A stretch of DNA of 64,000 nucleotides from Hippasteria phrygiana (lineage: Eukaryota > Echinodermata > Asteroidea > Valvatida > Goniasteridae), in the NCBI GenBank assembly GCA_037893225.1, contig JAZGUH010000278.1, forward strand, positions 474,501 to 538,500, in the 5' to 3' direction. Below, one piece after another: positions 20,959-32,268 of the stretch. Every line of letters starts with the position of its first letter. Position 1 is the stretch's first letter. Both the position numbers and the translations under genes were made by a program. The notes beneath the pieces were generated by a model. It saw nothing but the letters and a program-made list of their open reading frames with translations, did not search any database and was not told where the DNA came from.

Positions 20959-21712
20959 TATATCAGAAGAATAATTAATAACCACAGATATCAGACGAAT
21001 AAATCAACTAGATCGGAAGCGCGTGCGCGCGCACCATTCACTGTGTACTGTGTGTTCTTGTACATGCATGGACGCGCTAAAAACTCACGTGAACAGGGCG
21101 ACGAGCAAGGAAAATATGTTTCGTAAAGTAATAAGAGGCAACGGGCGTAATACAAATCTCAATTTTTGCTGCAAGCAGCTCAAGTAAAATCCTCCCGTAC
21201 CGCTTGTCTTTTTGGCAGCGGTTTCCACATTCAGGAAACACGAAGCCGAGGTAAAAACTTAACCTTATTTTTAAGAAAGAACTATAAAAACTGCACATTT
21301 GTTTCCTGACGAGCCTTGCAATAAAATGTTTCATCTCCTTGGGCCAAAGAATGATTTTAATCACTATCACAACTATTACGGGTGCGTATTTCTAACCCTG
21401 TTCACGGGACGAAATGGTTTGTTCCTTTTTGTAATGTAAGGTTAAGATTTTACCTTGGCTTCGTGTTTCCTGAATGTGGAAATCGCCGCAAAAAAGACCA
21501 GCTGTACGGCGGGGAGGAGTTTACTTGAGCTGCTTTCGGCATAAATTAAGATTACTTACTCTGATTACTTTACTAAATGCATTTTTCCTTGCTCGTCGCC
21601 CTGTTCACGTGACTTTTTTTAGCGCGTCCATGCACAACAAGAAAATTCTCTACACAGTGAATGGTGCGCACGTACGCGCTTCAGATCTAGTTTATTTATT
21701 CTTCTGATATCT
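20959..21712. mobile_element. fold-back element with ~300-bp imperfect arms
   Basis: Left arm 20959-21272 and right arm 21429-21712 are inverted copies. Examples: TCAGAAGAATAA against TTATTCTTCTGA, GCATGGACGCGCTAAAA against TTTTTTTAGCGCGTCCATGC, GTGAACAGGGCGACGAGCAA against TTGCTCGTCGCCCTGTTCAC, and ACATTCAGGAAACACGAAGC against GCTTCGTGTTTCCTGAATGT. The ~155-bp centre is AT-rich. No transposase. Confidence 0.75.
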
Positions 21713-21781
21713 ATGAGTTTATAACTTTATACGGTTCATACGCGCTGCGCATTCACCGCGTACGCAGCTCGCTGGTCCATT

Positions 21782-21995
21782 AATAAGCCAGTTCGGTATC
21801 TCAAAGGTCAAAGGCTATTGGGGATAAAATTGCTGACGTAATGTCACGCCATGTTACGCGAACGCCCATTCTGATTGAATTTAACACGTGCGCGTTGTGC
21901 GACCACCTTTTGCGTTCACACGCGCGCGTTAGGTTATCATTCGGGATAAAATGTCATTGTGCACATGCGCAGTTGAAATACTGAACGGGCTTATT
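21782..21995 (+). mobile_element. MITE copy 1, ends AATAAGCCAGTTCGGTAT
   Basis: A 214-bp element. The left end AATAAGCCAGTTCGGTAT and right end ATACTGAACGGGCTTATT are inverted repeats. The internal sequence (GACGTAATGTCACGCCATG, TTCAACTGCGCATGTGCAC reversed) is shared with 22912-23132 in the opposite orientation. Confidence 0.75.
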
Positions 21996-22287
21996 TGTAG
22001 CGGTCCTCAATGCGCAAAAAGACACGCAGTGCGCAAACAAAATTCGCATGTGTACGCGCACTTTTGTGAAAAGATTTGAAAGTTCGTACACATTCAAAGT
22101 CGGACAAATTGAAAGTGTTTAACATTTGACGTAGACCTATGCGCTTCCGCATGCGCACGAAAATTTAAAACGCAAATGAGGAGGCTGAAACTACTTGTAT
22201 ACTTCGTTGCTGCGAGGCGAAGGCGAATCATAAATGTGTGCTCTACAGTCGTCAGATACTATACTGCGCGCGGTGAAGGTGCCGATG

Positions 22288-22724
22288 CCACAGGCGGATC
22301 CGGGGGGGGGGGGGGGGAGACCTCACCTAAACTCGGGAATTGGTGGGGGGGGGGACTTGTCCCCCACACGAACACATACTAAATCAAAGTGGGGGATATC
22401 ATATCGTTTGTTCCCCCCCCCCCCACCTCAGAATAGTTGATTCAATTACTTCAAACTCGAAAATGATGTTTAATAATGATGATCTTTTGTTCCCAAAAAA
22501 ATTGGTTAAAGTTTTTAGAAATTGCCTCAGATCGCACCGCAGACCATCTAGAATCAAATTTTTTTTCGGGGCCCTTAAGCGGGCCCCGAACCCCACGCAC
22601 GCCGTAAAGGCTTCGCGCTCGCATTAGTTTTGAGCACAGTATGTCCCCCCCCCCCCACACTTTTAAAGTTGGACCCCCCCACCCCCCCCCCCCCCCTTTG
22701 GAAAAATCCTGGATCCGCCTATGG
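22288..22724. mobile_element. poly-G/C-rich MITE with GGATCCGG/CCTGGATCC ends
   Basis: The left end (CCACAGGCGGATCCGG) and right end (CCTGGATCCGCCTATGG) are inverted repeats of the same type as at 9230-9490. Inside are G16 (22302-22317) and several C tracts. A GC-rich island near 22568-22625 (GGGGCCCTTAAGCGGGCCCC) is itself palindromic. The target duplication is not clear. Confidence 0.6.
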
Positions 22725-22911
22725 ATGGATTGTGGGATGTCTCCAGGTCAAATTTCCTAATTATCATACATTGATTAACATAAATTTGAATTGAGTTCGC
22801 ATTCAACTCATGACACAAGAGCGAGGTCTGAAACCAAATCGCTCCTGAGTCGATCTAACGACTCCAGCAGTCGATTTTTCGCCATCTAGCGCGTCTATAC
22901 TAGTCGCTCCT

Positions 22912-23132
22912 AATAAGCCAGTTCGGTATTTCAACTGCGCATGTGCACAATAAAAACATTCTTACGAATGACCCGCGTGACCTAACGCGCGCGTGTAAAC
23001 GCAAAAGGCGGTCGCACAACGCGCAAGTGTTAAATTCAATCAGAATGGGCGTTCGCGTAACATGGCGTGACATTACGTCAGCAATTTTATTCCGAATAAC
23101 CTTTGACCTTTGAGATACCGAACTGGCTTATT
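22912..23132 (-). mobile_element. MITE copy 2 (inverted), ends AATAAGCCAGTTCGGTAT
   Basis: A 221-bp element whose ends are AATAAGCCAGTTCGGTATTT and its inverse ATACCGAACTGGCTTATT. Its body is the reverse complement of the MITE at 21782-21995. Confidence 0.75.
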
Positions 23133-23292
23133 GTTTTAGACGTCGGATTTTTCATGTACCTAATTCGAATCTTGTCTTCAATTTGGTTCGGCTCGACTCT
23201 AGAACTCCTGTATGAACCAGTAGCGATCCTTCCCCTGTGCTTAAAGATTACGCTCTCTGTGGACTGGACTTATAGCCTCTGAAATTGGGCCC

Positions 23293-23873
23293 TGGTTGAA
23301 TCTTGTTCTTGGGATATACACATATGCATTTCACCCTTCCAAAAATCATGGAACATTATTCCATGTGCACTTAGACTTCAGATTAAGTCTAGATGACTGG
23401 CCGCATTTTCCAAAGTACCAGTCCTGAGCTCCAAATAGGTGTAAACCCACTGAGTTTGACACTGTCCTCAATGTCGGTGTTGAATTTTTGAACGCATCGG
23501 CTCAAGCGTTAACAACAAGTAAGGGCGGTATGGGTTAGGCAGCTGCATCAATGATTTTTGGGGAAAGACAAAGACCTGAACGAGATCATCGCAAGCTGAA
23601 TTAACCAATTCCCACTTGGTTGCGCAATCTAGGATTTTCCCGCAGATATACACGAGACTATAGTGTACTGCATGTTATCATTCGCTCTTACACAATCCAT
23701 CAGTTTACCAACATACATACATACATACAGCATGTCCTTATTGTCAAAGAATAATGGTTTTGAACAGTGGCGTGAATCCGTATCGGAGTGTGATGAATTA
23801 CCAAAATCCCGGCTGGCCAAAGAAATTCGAAAAGCAATTAGAGGAAGGGGGCTGGAGATAATATGACACAAGG
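23293..23873. other. no gene recognised
   Basis: Short ORFs only. A (CATA)n run lies near 23713-23730. Confidence 0.5.
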
Positions 23874-24062
23874 GCAGGCGCGGATCCATGGGGGGGGGGG
23901 GGGGGTTTCGGGGTCGAAACCCCTCTCCCCCTGCTCGTTGGCAATTTTTTATTTGTTTTGCTTTTGCTTGTAGAGGGGCCTACGCATTGCAAATACAGGT
24001 CTGATTTTGCCTATGGGTGAGAACAAAACAGAGGTTAAATGGCGCCACCAACGGTGAAAAAG
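23874..24062. mobile_element. partial copy of the poly-G MITE family
   Basis: Starts GCAGGCGCGGATCCATGG followed by G17. It continues with a core (TTTTGCCTATGGGTGAGAAC, AAATGGCGCCACCAACGGTG) matching 9288-9425. The right inverted end was not found. Confidence 0.6.
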
Positions 24063-26393
24063 TGTTTTAGGACCAATTTACGCCAATGGTTTTCAACGAA
24101 CAATATCGACTATTGTTGACAAACTATTACCCTGTTCATCCCAAAGGTGCACGAAAGTTCACTGGTGTCGTCATTATAGAGAGCAATTGAGTTATTAAAA
24201 ATTACAGGGGTCCCAGTCGTAGAGTTTAAAGCGTAGCCGGAAAAGGGTGAAATAGAATGTAAAAAACTTGGGTGTACCCATGCAACAACATGTATTTCTT
24301 GGTCTATACTGAAAATCGGGATAATTTATTTGGTATCTATTGAAGATTTATCCTCTATTTAGATCTGGGCCCAGGAAAACTGTAAGGGTGGTAGGGTATG
24401 CAACCTAAAATGTGGGCAACTCTACCACCTCTGTTGTAGCCCTTTACCTAGAGTGGCATTTAGCCTTGTATTGGGCGACTTCCATAAAAAAAAGTCCTGC
24501 CCACAAAGAAAATGGTTCATGTCAAGACGCGAGACTTCAGTGGCCGCACTCTTTTTTCTATATGTTGAGGCTGGTTCATACTCTACTTGACGAGAGTGCG
24601 AACACGAAACGCATTGGACGTCATGAAACATTCACGACGAACATGGGCGTCGCGAGGGGGGAGGGGTGGGCCAGGGGGGCACTTGGAAATTCCAAAAAAG
24701 GAGAAACAATTTAATTAAATAAATAAACAAAAAAGAAAAGAGGGTCGAAGTCAAAATGCGGCTTTATACAATATAGGCCTAGGTATCGCGGGCTTGAAGC
24801 GTCGAGTGATGTCCAGCACCCCCTCGCCCCCTTTCGATTTTTTCACGGCCGGTGATTTCTCCCTTTGCTGCTTTCTGTTGAGTGCTTTGCCCCCCCCCCC
24901 CCCCCCCCCTCTCCCCCCTCTAGAAAAAAATCCTGGCGACAACCATGGTAGTTGAATGATAGTGACTGCGTAATCCTGCCCCGAGGATTGTTTAATGAAG
25001 ATTGTTTAATGAAGGATATACGTGCATAATTAAAGTAGGTCCACGGGGTGCAACAGTAAGAAAATGCAGCAGCAAGGAAAAAAGAAAGAAATGTAAGCAC
25101 TAAGCAGGACAGAACTATTTCGTGAAATTACAGCTGTGATAGAAGAGAGATTATGGTCTTTACTTTGTGCCATTTTTTTACCATCAACCCATTATATTCA
25201 CTACAACCTATTTGTTAAAGGCGACCAACCTAATTTTAATACAGCACACGCAGCTTGTTTTCATTGTAGTGATCACAATTTAGCAAAAAAATAAATACCT
25301 TTATGGTTGAGTTTCAAGCCGTATGGAGATTCTTTTGGTTACACCCGCACGTGAAACGTTACCCGCCTCGGTGCATTAGAACTGTCTTTCCGCTGCCCAG
25401 TGTGCAAATTTCCCTTGTGTTATTTTGGGCGCGCGACGGGGTCAAAGAGTGCAATATGAGATCAATTGGGAGTTCCCTGCGTACTTCAGTCAGTGTGTTG
25501 AAATAGTGTACGTGTAAGGGGATTCCCTGTGTGTATGCTCAGGTCAAATAGAAAGATAAGACATATGCGTCATGATTTTTTTTTCATAAAAAGGAAGGAG
25601 GCCTTTTTAACTGATATTTTTCGATACCGTAAATTAGTAGTATTTTCCCAGAAGATTTTCCAACAAACCGATGCAAAACATGAAATTGATCGACTGGGAG
25701 GTATTTGCTCTCTTAGATAATCTTTATTTTAAGAAAAGGTGGGAGGGGAAACGAGAGTCGACTTCGAACAAGGAAGCAAGCACAAGCCCTAGTTCCTTAG
25801 CCTTAGTTACAATGAACATAGAAAACCCTTGGTCGCACGTATAATACACTTACAAAGTTGTAAAATTATAACTTGAAGAATCCCATAAGCACATGATACA
25901 ATAAAGTCACAAATTGGTTCCACTGTCCCGGAACGGGGCGCTCGTAATTCCTAAAGTGTTCATGTAATGTTTATCTTTGCGCGGAGCACATTATAAAACA
26001 GTATTTTTCTATACGAAGACCAATGTGATGCAATTAAGTGTCGTGTTTTCTTCGTTCAAAATAGTTTTCTTCCATAAATCCTCAGTTATGGGAGAATGTT
26101 AAAGCTGCTATGTCAGTGCTGCAATAGCAGCTTTAAGCAACGCGGAAAAGGGATATGACACACCCATGGGCGTAAATCACGGGGGGTGGGGGCATATATT
26201 CCCCACTTTTTGACCGGGGGATGGGCCATTGGACTACCCCCCCCCCCCCCCAGATTTGTGTGATGAATAACAAAAACATGCTGATTTCGAGCTATAGGTT
26301 ATATATTGTAACTTTCTAACAGTCAAAATGTATAAAATCGGAAAACAAACAGTAACAAAGCTTGTGTTGTCAGGCACAGGGACATGTGCATAG
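24063..26393. other. 2.3 kb without a recognisable gene
   Basis: Contains C20 at 24890-24909, preceded by a poly-C-type MITE-like stretch, and C15 at 26237-26251. No coding sequence with recognisable domains and no tandem arrays. Confidence 0.5.
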
Positions 26394-27177
26394 TATGGTG
26401 TACTAAAGGTAACTAAAACGGCGCGGTGTGTGTCTTTACGCGGCGCGGTAAGTGTCGTTACAGCGGCGCGGTAAGTGTTGTTCAGCGGCGCGGTGAGTGT
26501 TCTTAAGCGGCGCGGTGAGTGTCGTTCAGCGGCGCGGTGAGTGTCGTTCAGCGGCGCGGTGAGTGTCGTTCAGCGGCGCGGTGAGTGTCGTTCAGCGGCG
26601 CGGTGAGTGTCGTTCAGCGGCGCGGTGAGTGTCCTTAAACGGCAGGGTGAGTGTCGTTTAGCGGCGCGGTAAGTGTTGTTCAGCGGCGCGGTGAGTGTCC
26701 TTAAGCGGCGCGGTAAGTGTAGTTCAGAGGCGCGGTAAGTGTGGTTGAGACGCTGGTGGCAGCAGACTACCGGTCCTTTTTAGTACAGTTATGGAAACGC
26801 GCGCGTAGTTCTGAGCATGCACGCGTGGTTCTGAGCAGGCGCACTGTGATGGAAAAGGACCGGTAGTCTGCTGCCACCAGCGTCTTAACCACACTTACCG
26901 CCCTGCTGAACAACACTTACCGCGCTGCTGAACAACACTTACCACGCCGCTTAAGGACACTCGCGCCGCTGAACAACACTTACCGCGCCGCTTAAGGACA
27001 CTCACCGCGCCGCTGAACGACACTTACCGCGCCGCTTAAAAGAAAGGAAACTCACCGCGCCGCTTAAGAACACTCACTGCGCCGCTGAACAACACTTACC
27101 GCGCCGCTGAACGACACTTACCGCGCCGCGTAAAGACACACACCGCGCCATTTTAGTGACCTTTATAGTACACCATA
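26394..27177. mobile_element. fold-back element with 22-bp minisatellite arms
   Basis: A 784-bp near-palindrome beginning TATGGTGTACTAAAGGT and ending in the inverse (ACCTTTATAGTACACCATA). The left arm holds about 15 copies of a 22-bp unit, GCGGCGCGGTGAGTGTCGTT plus two bases. The right arm holds the same unit inverted (AACAACACTTACCGCGCCGC). The centre (26747-26885) is a second inverted repeat, GACGCTGGTGGCAGCAGACT against its complement. GCATA lies beside both ends (26388-26392 and 27178-27182), one base off on the left. The structure resembles Drosophila FB and sea urchin TU fold-back elements. No ORF. Confidence 0.8.
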
Positions 27178-27376
27178 GCATACATTATGAACAGCGCCCC
27201 TAGTGTCATATTAAAGAGGTTTAGCAGCACCATCCTCGACTGCATGGGCGCGTATGCGTTCCTTCACTAACCCCTGGCCGTGAGGAATACGTAAACGACG
27301 CTGACTGGCTATTCCAAATAAATATTTATGTGCTGAAAGTGAACCGCGCGCGTATAATCCGAATGTTAAACGCCCT

Positions 27377-27730
27377 GTGTGCGCTCGCGCCCGCGTTAAC
27401 ATCCTGTTCGTCACGTCACATCAGGAAAACGAGTTCGAGCATTTTGTTTCCATTATAAAGACGAGGCCACTAGTCTTGGTGACTACGATAAACGATATGG
27501 ATTTTCTCTGGTCAGGAAATACATGTATTTTATGTTTAAACAAAAGGCACACAGAATTCGAGTCGAGGCCGGAAATCAAAATTGTTCCAATCGCTAGTAA
27601 ATTACTCATTTTTTATCCAGTTCAAGAAAGCAGCTCATTCTCAATGACAGTGTTTGCCGCCGCTGCAGAAGATGCATCGAAAGGTTTGACAAATTTGCGA
27701 AAACACCTTAGCAAAACATTCGGAAAATGA
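27377..27730 (+). CDS. unrecognised 117-codon ORF
   Basis: An open frame starting MCARARVNILFVTSHQ and ending LRKHLSKTFGK. The composition is not low-complexity, but no domain is recognised. CACATCAG just before codon 16 could be a splice acceptor. It lies between a fold-back element and a 364-bp inverted-repeat element, so a captured exon or a chance ORF are both possible. Confidence 0.2.
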   Translation: MCARARVNILFVTSHQENEFEHFVSIIKTRPLVLVTTINDMDFLWSGNTCILCLNKRHTEFESRPEIKIVPIASKLLIFYPVQESSSFSMTVFAAAAEDASKGLTNLRKHLSKTFGK

Positions 27731-27889
27731 CACAACTGACATCCGGCGATAATGGGCGAAAACGGTCATGACGGTCGTCATACTTTTCCTTACTCAGTGC
27801 AGTGTTATACATGTATAGTTATCCCACGAGCGCCGAGTGGAACACGGAATAATGTAGTGCGTCCGTGTCCCATATTCCACGAGGCCGAA

Positions 27890-28253
27890 TTTATCTTCAA
27901 GCAAACTTGACGCGCAGTAAAGATAGAACACGCACGCGCTGTGCGCGAAACCTGTACCACGTACACGCGCACATCATTAACAGCCAGCACTATCCTGCAG
28001 GAGAAACGGGAGCTATCTGGAAAACGTAACATGTGCGCGGAAGACGTGACGATCCACATGGGACGCAAATGCGCAGCTTTTGAATTACCAATGGATTGTG
28101 CAGCACTGCGTTTTGCGTGTCGCGCAATTCGCAGAATTCGAACAGCGCAATTCGGAGTGTGTATATGGGCCATGTGATATGGGTTTTTATCACACTCTCA
28201 GCTGCCACGGATCGACCAATCAGGATCGAGGATTCAAGTTTGCTTGAAGATAA
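27890..28253. mobile_element. 364-bp element with 21-bp perfect inverted ends
   Basis: The 21-bp end at 27890-27910 (beginning TTTATCTTCAAGCAAAC) is the exact reverse complement of 28233-28253. The interior is CpG-rich and has no long ORF. It looks like a MITE; flanks show no clear target duplication. Confidence 0.7.
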
Positions 28254-28380
28254 ATATATTTAACGTTAGGCAGGAAAAACATTAGGAGCTAATCTCAACC
28301 TTTCAAAAGATTGATTCTACAAATAAAACCTTCCTACTAAAAATACTGCGTCGCGCGTTAAACACATCGACTGCTGTCCT

Positions 28381-28415
28381 AATTACCATATCCCACTATG
28401 TGGGATATGGTAATT
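28381..28415. repeat. 16-bp perfect palindrome, 3-nt loop
   Basis: AATTACCATATCCCAC (28381-28396), TAT, then the exact reverse complement (28400-28415). Confidence 0.9.
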
Positions 28416-28952
28416 ACACAATTCTAGGGGTTAAGATCGCGCAAGGCATGGTGGGAAAACATGGCGCCGCAAGATCGTACCCATGGTAACGAGGTTGTAG
28501 CAGCACGTTTTACGTGAACGCGAACGCGAAAATTGTGTGTTCTTTTGCTGACGTCATCAATTTCAGCGTATTGTTACTCACGTACGTGACTTTCACACGG
28601 ACGTAAAATACGTGAAAATGGTGAGTTCACGTTGGGTCACTACGTGAGTAATTGCAACATTTTTAAAACATTTGTAGACATTGCAATCAATATTTGTCTC
28701 ATGAGAATTAAAGCTCATTGAATATACAACACTGAAGATACATTTTTGGGTCAAACTAAGTCCAGTTCGATGTATTTCTGAAGTTTAAAAAATCCCTTGC
28801 TTATAAAGCTTTCGTGTTGGAAAACACCGTGATTGTGCATGTACCCGTCGTGACGTGCAGCTAAACGTTTCATTGCGCGTCCGAACGCCCGCGTTATTCA
28901 GTTTGACCGCCGCTCCAAAAATGTCGGGCGCGCTCGCGTTGACGTTCGCGTA

Positions 28953-29040
28953 AAGCTCGGTTCATACTTCGTGCGAATGCGAATGCGAAGCGAACTTGAC
29001 GTGGTGAAACATTCGCAACGAAGCTTCGCACAAGTTGAAA
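28953..29040. repeat. partial copy of the CCCGGTTCATACTTC MITE family
   Basis: CGGTTCATACTTCGTGCGAA and the following GCGAATGCGAAGCGAAC match the left end of the complete element at 29097-29225. The right end is missing. Confidence 0.55.
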
Positions 29041-29096
29041 TGTGTTCAACTTTTGCGAATTTGCAGCGCGAATATTTGGCGTTTACAGCCCGGTTC

Positions 29097-29225
29097 ATAC
29101 TTCATGCGAATGCGTATGCGAAGCGAATTCGTTAAGGTAACGGAGAACGTCACAATGAAACTTCAATTGTTGACGTCATGAAATTCGCTTCGCATTCGCA
29201 TTCGCATGAAGTATGAACCGGGCTT
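29097..29225. mobile_element. 129-bp palindromic MITE, ends AGCCCGGTTCATACTTCATG
   Basis: The left end AGCCCGGTTCATACTTCATG is matched by its inverse CATGAAGTATGAACCGGGCT at the right end, and the pairing continues through GCGAATGCG..AAGCGAATT. The internal sequence AACGGAGAACGTCACAATG recurs, followed by about 70 near-identical bases, at 57586-57664; a right end recurs at 62658-62693. Confidence 0.8.
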
Positions 29226-29337
29226 AATACGTGCTGCTAAACCTCTCTAATGTCTCCATCCCCACCCCCCCCCCCCCCCCCCCATCACCCACTCACACGC
29301 TTTTTTAATTTCTTTGGTCGGTCGGGATTTTGGTCCG

Positions 29338-29960
29338 TGTCTTCCCGATAGTCGAGGGTTCGATTGTCAGAAGGTTTATTGATCCGAAGGTTCGATATTC
29401 CCGGCCGAACGTACAAATTCCCCATAAGAGGGGGCTTCCTTAGTCCGAAAATGAAATAAGGTTAGTTAATCTGAACATTTGATGCAATAGTCCGAAGGTT
29501 TGTTAGTCCGAAGGGCCGACAATCCGAAGGTTCGATTTATCCAAGGGTTCGGTAGTCCAAATTGACAATAAGGTCCGATAGTCCGAATCGGCAATAAGGT
29601 CGATTAGTCCGAATCGGCAATGTCCGATAGTCCGAATCGACAATAAGGTCCGAAAGTCCGAATCGGCAATAAGGTCGGAATATTAATTGAACCTGCAATT
29701 TAGACTATAGAACCTACTTTTCAATTCGGACTATCGAACCTTATTGTCAATTCGGACTATCGAACCTTATTGTCGATTCGGACTATCGGACCTTATTGTC
29801 AATTTGGACTACCGAACCTTCGAATTGTTTAACCTTATTCTCTTTTCAGATTAATGGGCCCTTCGGACTATCGAACCTTCGGACTGTCAAACCTTCAGAC
29901 TATTGAACCTTCAGACTAAAGAACCTTCGGACTATCAAACCTTCGGACAATCGGGCTGTC
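29338..29960. mobile_element. fold-back element with GTCCGAA-type minisatellite arms
   Basis: The left arm has repeats of AAGGTCCGATAGTCCGAATC and the right arm has the inverse, GATTCGGACTATCGGACCTT. The centre is near 29695. C19 and C18 runs lie outside each arm (29265-29283 and 29978-29995). No ORF. Same architecture as 26394-27177 with an unrelated repeat unit. Confidence 0.75.
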
Positions 29961-30388
29961 ACCTTTTGGTCACCCCACCCCCCCCCCCCCCCCCCACTCG
30001 CCGTCACGGATTAACGCCACTGGACACACCGTTCCATAGAATGTAGAGCATTTTTAAGTAACACCATTTGGCATAAACTTCGTACAAAACTTGGATAGAA
30101 ACGATGAGCTGTGTTTACACAGAGAATGCAGATTTTTGCACAGGTTTGCTGCCTACATACATATAAACGTTTATTTCTTTGCTTCTATAGGCCTACACAT
30201 TCAGAATAATAGGGAGAAATTTCTGAACCAAAGAAATACAAACGAAAGAGTACTGATGTTTTCATATAGAATTGGTTTAATCAAATGGAATGGTCTGAAT
30301 ACAAGGGTGATTGTGCAAGACTGATAGTGGAAGGATGTACAGACTACAGAGCTTGCGGTATTACCATGTGAAACGCAAAAGGGGACTT

Positions 30389-31016
30389 TTGAAACGCTGG
30401 TGGCAGCAGACATGAAGCCCCAAAAGTGAACAACCCAGTTTTCTCATTTTCTGCTAGCAGAAATTTGGATTATTTTACTTTGACGACTATTTCGGTGCCC
30501 CAAAAGTAGACAAGTACAAATTATAAATTTCTACTGGCAGAATTTTATTAGACAACCCCATTTTCTGCAAGCAGAATTTCTGATTTTTGAAGTCGCGCAA
30601 ACCGTTTTGAAAACAGTCAATTTTCTGCTAGCAGAAATGTGGGTTTTACTTTGACGCCCTAAAAGTGGACAAGTAAAAAAAATGGCTAGACATAAAGCAC
30701 ACATCCCTCTGTTCAAAATAGAACAGTCTGTGTGCATGTTTGTACGTGTGAACATGTACATGTAAACATGCTGTTCTATTTCGAACAGAGGGGTGTGTGA
30801 GTTACGTCTAGTCAAAAAGTAGGATTTTTACTTGTCCACTTTTAGGCCGTCAAAGTAAAACCCATTATAATGACATTTTTTTAAACGGTTTGAGCGACTT
30901 CAAAAAGCAGAAATTCTGCTGGCAGAAAATGGGGGAATGGGGTTGTCCACTTTTGGGCCATCATAAAATTCTACTAGTGGGAATTTAGGATTTTTAGTTG
31001 TCCACTTTTAGGGCCG
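30389..31016. mobile_element. fold-back/palindromic element with GCAGAAA blocks
   Basis: Left blocks (CCCCAAAAGTG, TTTTCTGCTAGCAGAAA) are mirrored on the right (CACTTTTGGGCC, TTTCTGC). The central hairpin at about 30683-30812 pairs ACATCCCTCTGTTC with GAACAGAGGGGTGT. Its left edge GAAACGCTGGTGGCAGCAGAC is shared with the centre of the fold-back at 26394-27177. Confidence 0.65.
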
Positions 31017-31059
31017 CCGGATTTTTTTTTTTTTAACGGGGGGTCGCGTCTTGTAAAAA

Positions 31060-31905
31060 TATCGTGGCCCTGAAGGGACATGCACACATCGCACATTTGT
31101 GCGCAGATTTCTGCGCTGTCGCATATTTGATTGCAGATTTCTGCGATGTCGTACATTTTATAGCACACATTTTTTCGCAGATTTCTGCGCCGATTTTTCC
31201 GATGTCCTATATACATTTTATGGCACGTTTTTTCCGCAGATTTCTGCGCAGATGTTTGTGATGTCGCACATTTTAATGCACATTTATTTGCAGATTTCGG
31301 CGGCGGATTCAGCCGTGGATTGAGCCCACTGATCTGTTTACATAGAGATCAGTCATTCAGCCGTGGATTCAGCCGCAGATTCAAAATCTCAAGCGTATCA
31401 AGTAAAAGGTGGTAAACAAAGTGTGCTTTTTATACAATTTTTTTTTTTTTTAATCAACAAAATGTTTAAGGTTTTAGCAAAATTACACGTTTTTAAATAA
31501 CGAATACATTCTGCATGCTCAAAATTTAGAGAAGACCGATTATGTTCACTAATTAGCTTCTAATTAAAGGGTTGAGAACTTTTCATTCAAAAGTGCAGAA
31601 AACTGCAAAAACCTTCAATGTGGACTAACCAAATAGCTATTTTCTACATTCGCGCACACCATTATGTACGTGCACAATGTGCGCGCTCAGTGTAGGTCCG
31701 CGAAATGGCAATTTATTTAGCTCGCTATTCCCCATACGTATGTGCACGGTCGGCGGTGTACAAAAACCGCCATATCCGGGGTCCAAACGGGATTTTCGTT
31801 ACGGTCCCAAACCTGGACTTTTAAATGAAAAGTTATCATTATCCCTTTAATTAGAAGCTAATTAGCGAACGTAATCGGTCTTCTCAAAATTTTGAGCATA
31901 TAGAG
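31060..31905. mobile_element. fold-back element copy A, end TATCGTGGCCCTGAAGGGAC
   Basis: The left end and internal blocks match the complete element at 55252-56022: repeats of GCAGATTTCTGCGATGTCGC, then CTAATTAGCTTCTAATTAAA with its inverse at 31852-31871. The right terminal block is missing, so this copy is truncated. Around 31060-31330 it carries several 30-70 bp repeats of GCAGATTTCTGCGC. Confidence 0.7.
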
Positions 31906-32111
31906 TCTGCTGTAGCAGAAAATGTTGTGGTAACGGCAAGCGTATTTCACGCGTTAGCAGGGAATTTTTGCTCCTAAGCATGCGTACATCCCGTAACTGG
32001 GGATTCTGTGCTTACAGGACTAGCGCAGATTTTTTCCGCTAGCGCTGTTAGCGCAAAATGGTGATCGTAAGCGCGGAAAGCTGTGGTTAGCAAAGCCATG
32101 AAATTGGGCCC
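31906..32111. mobile_element. relic with GGGCCCAATTTCATGGCTTT end
   Basis: At 32092-32111 the minus strand reads GGGCCCCAATTTCATGGCTT-like sequence followed by GCTAAC. This is the same terminal family as 20731-23292 and 53857-54879. The interior contains inverted TAGCGC..GCGCTA blocks near 32020-32055. Confidence 0.4.
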
Positions 32112-32268
32112 CGATGTGCGCATTCTTGAAATGAAATAACATACCCTGCTTCTTGTTATAGATCTTATATATTTAGGTATATTTACAAGTCTTTGCTGTA
32201 TTTGTATGATTCCTTGATTGTTCTCAAAGATATTTGCATTTTATCGACACTTATGACTGCAAATAAGC

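Larger units (their letters stand above)
20731..23292. mobile_element. composite element with GGGCCCAATTTCA inverted ends
   Basis: GGGCCCAATTTCA at 20731-20743 is matched by its reverse complement at 23280-23292. The interior is filled with other elements: a fold-back (20959-21712), two MITEs (21782-21995 and 22912-23132) and a poly-G MITE (22288-22724). A related end occurs at 32098-32111. It may be one old palindromic element that received later insertions, or two unrelated ends of the same family. Confidence 0.45.
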
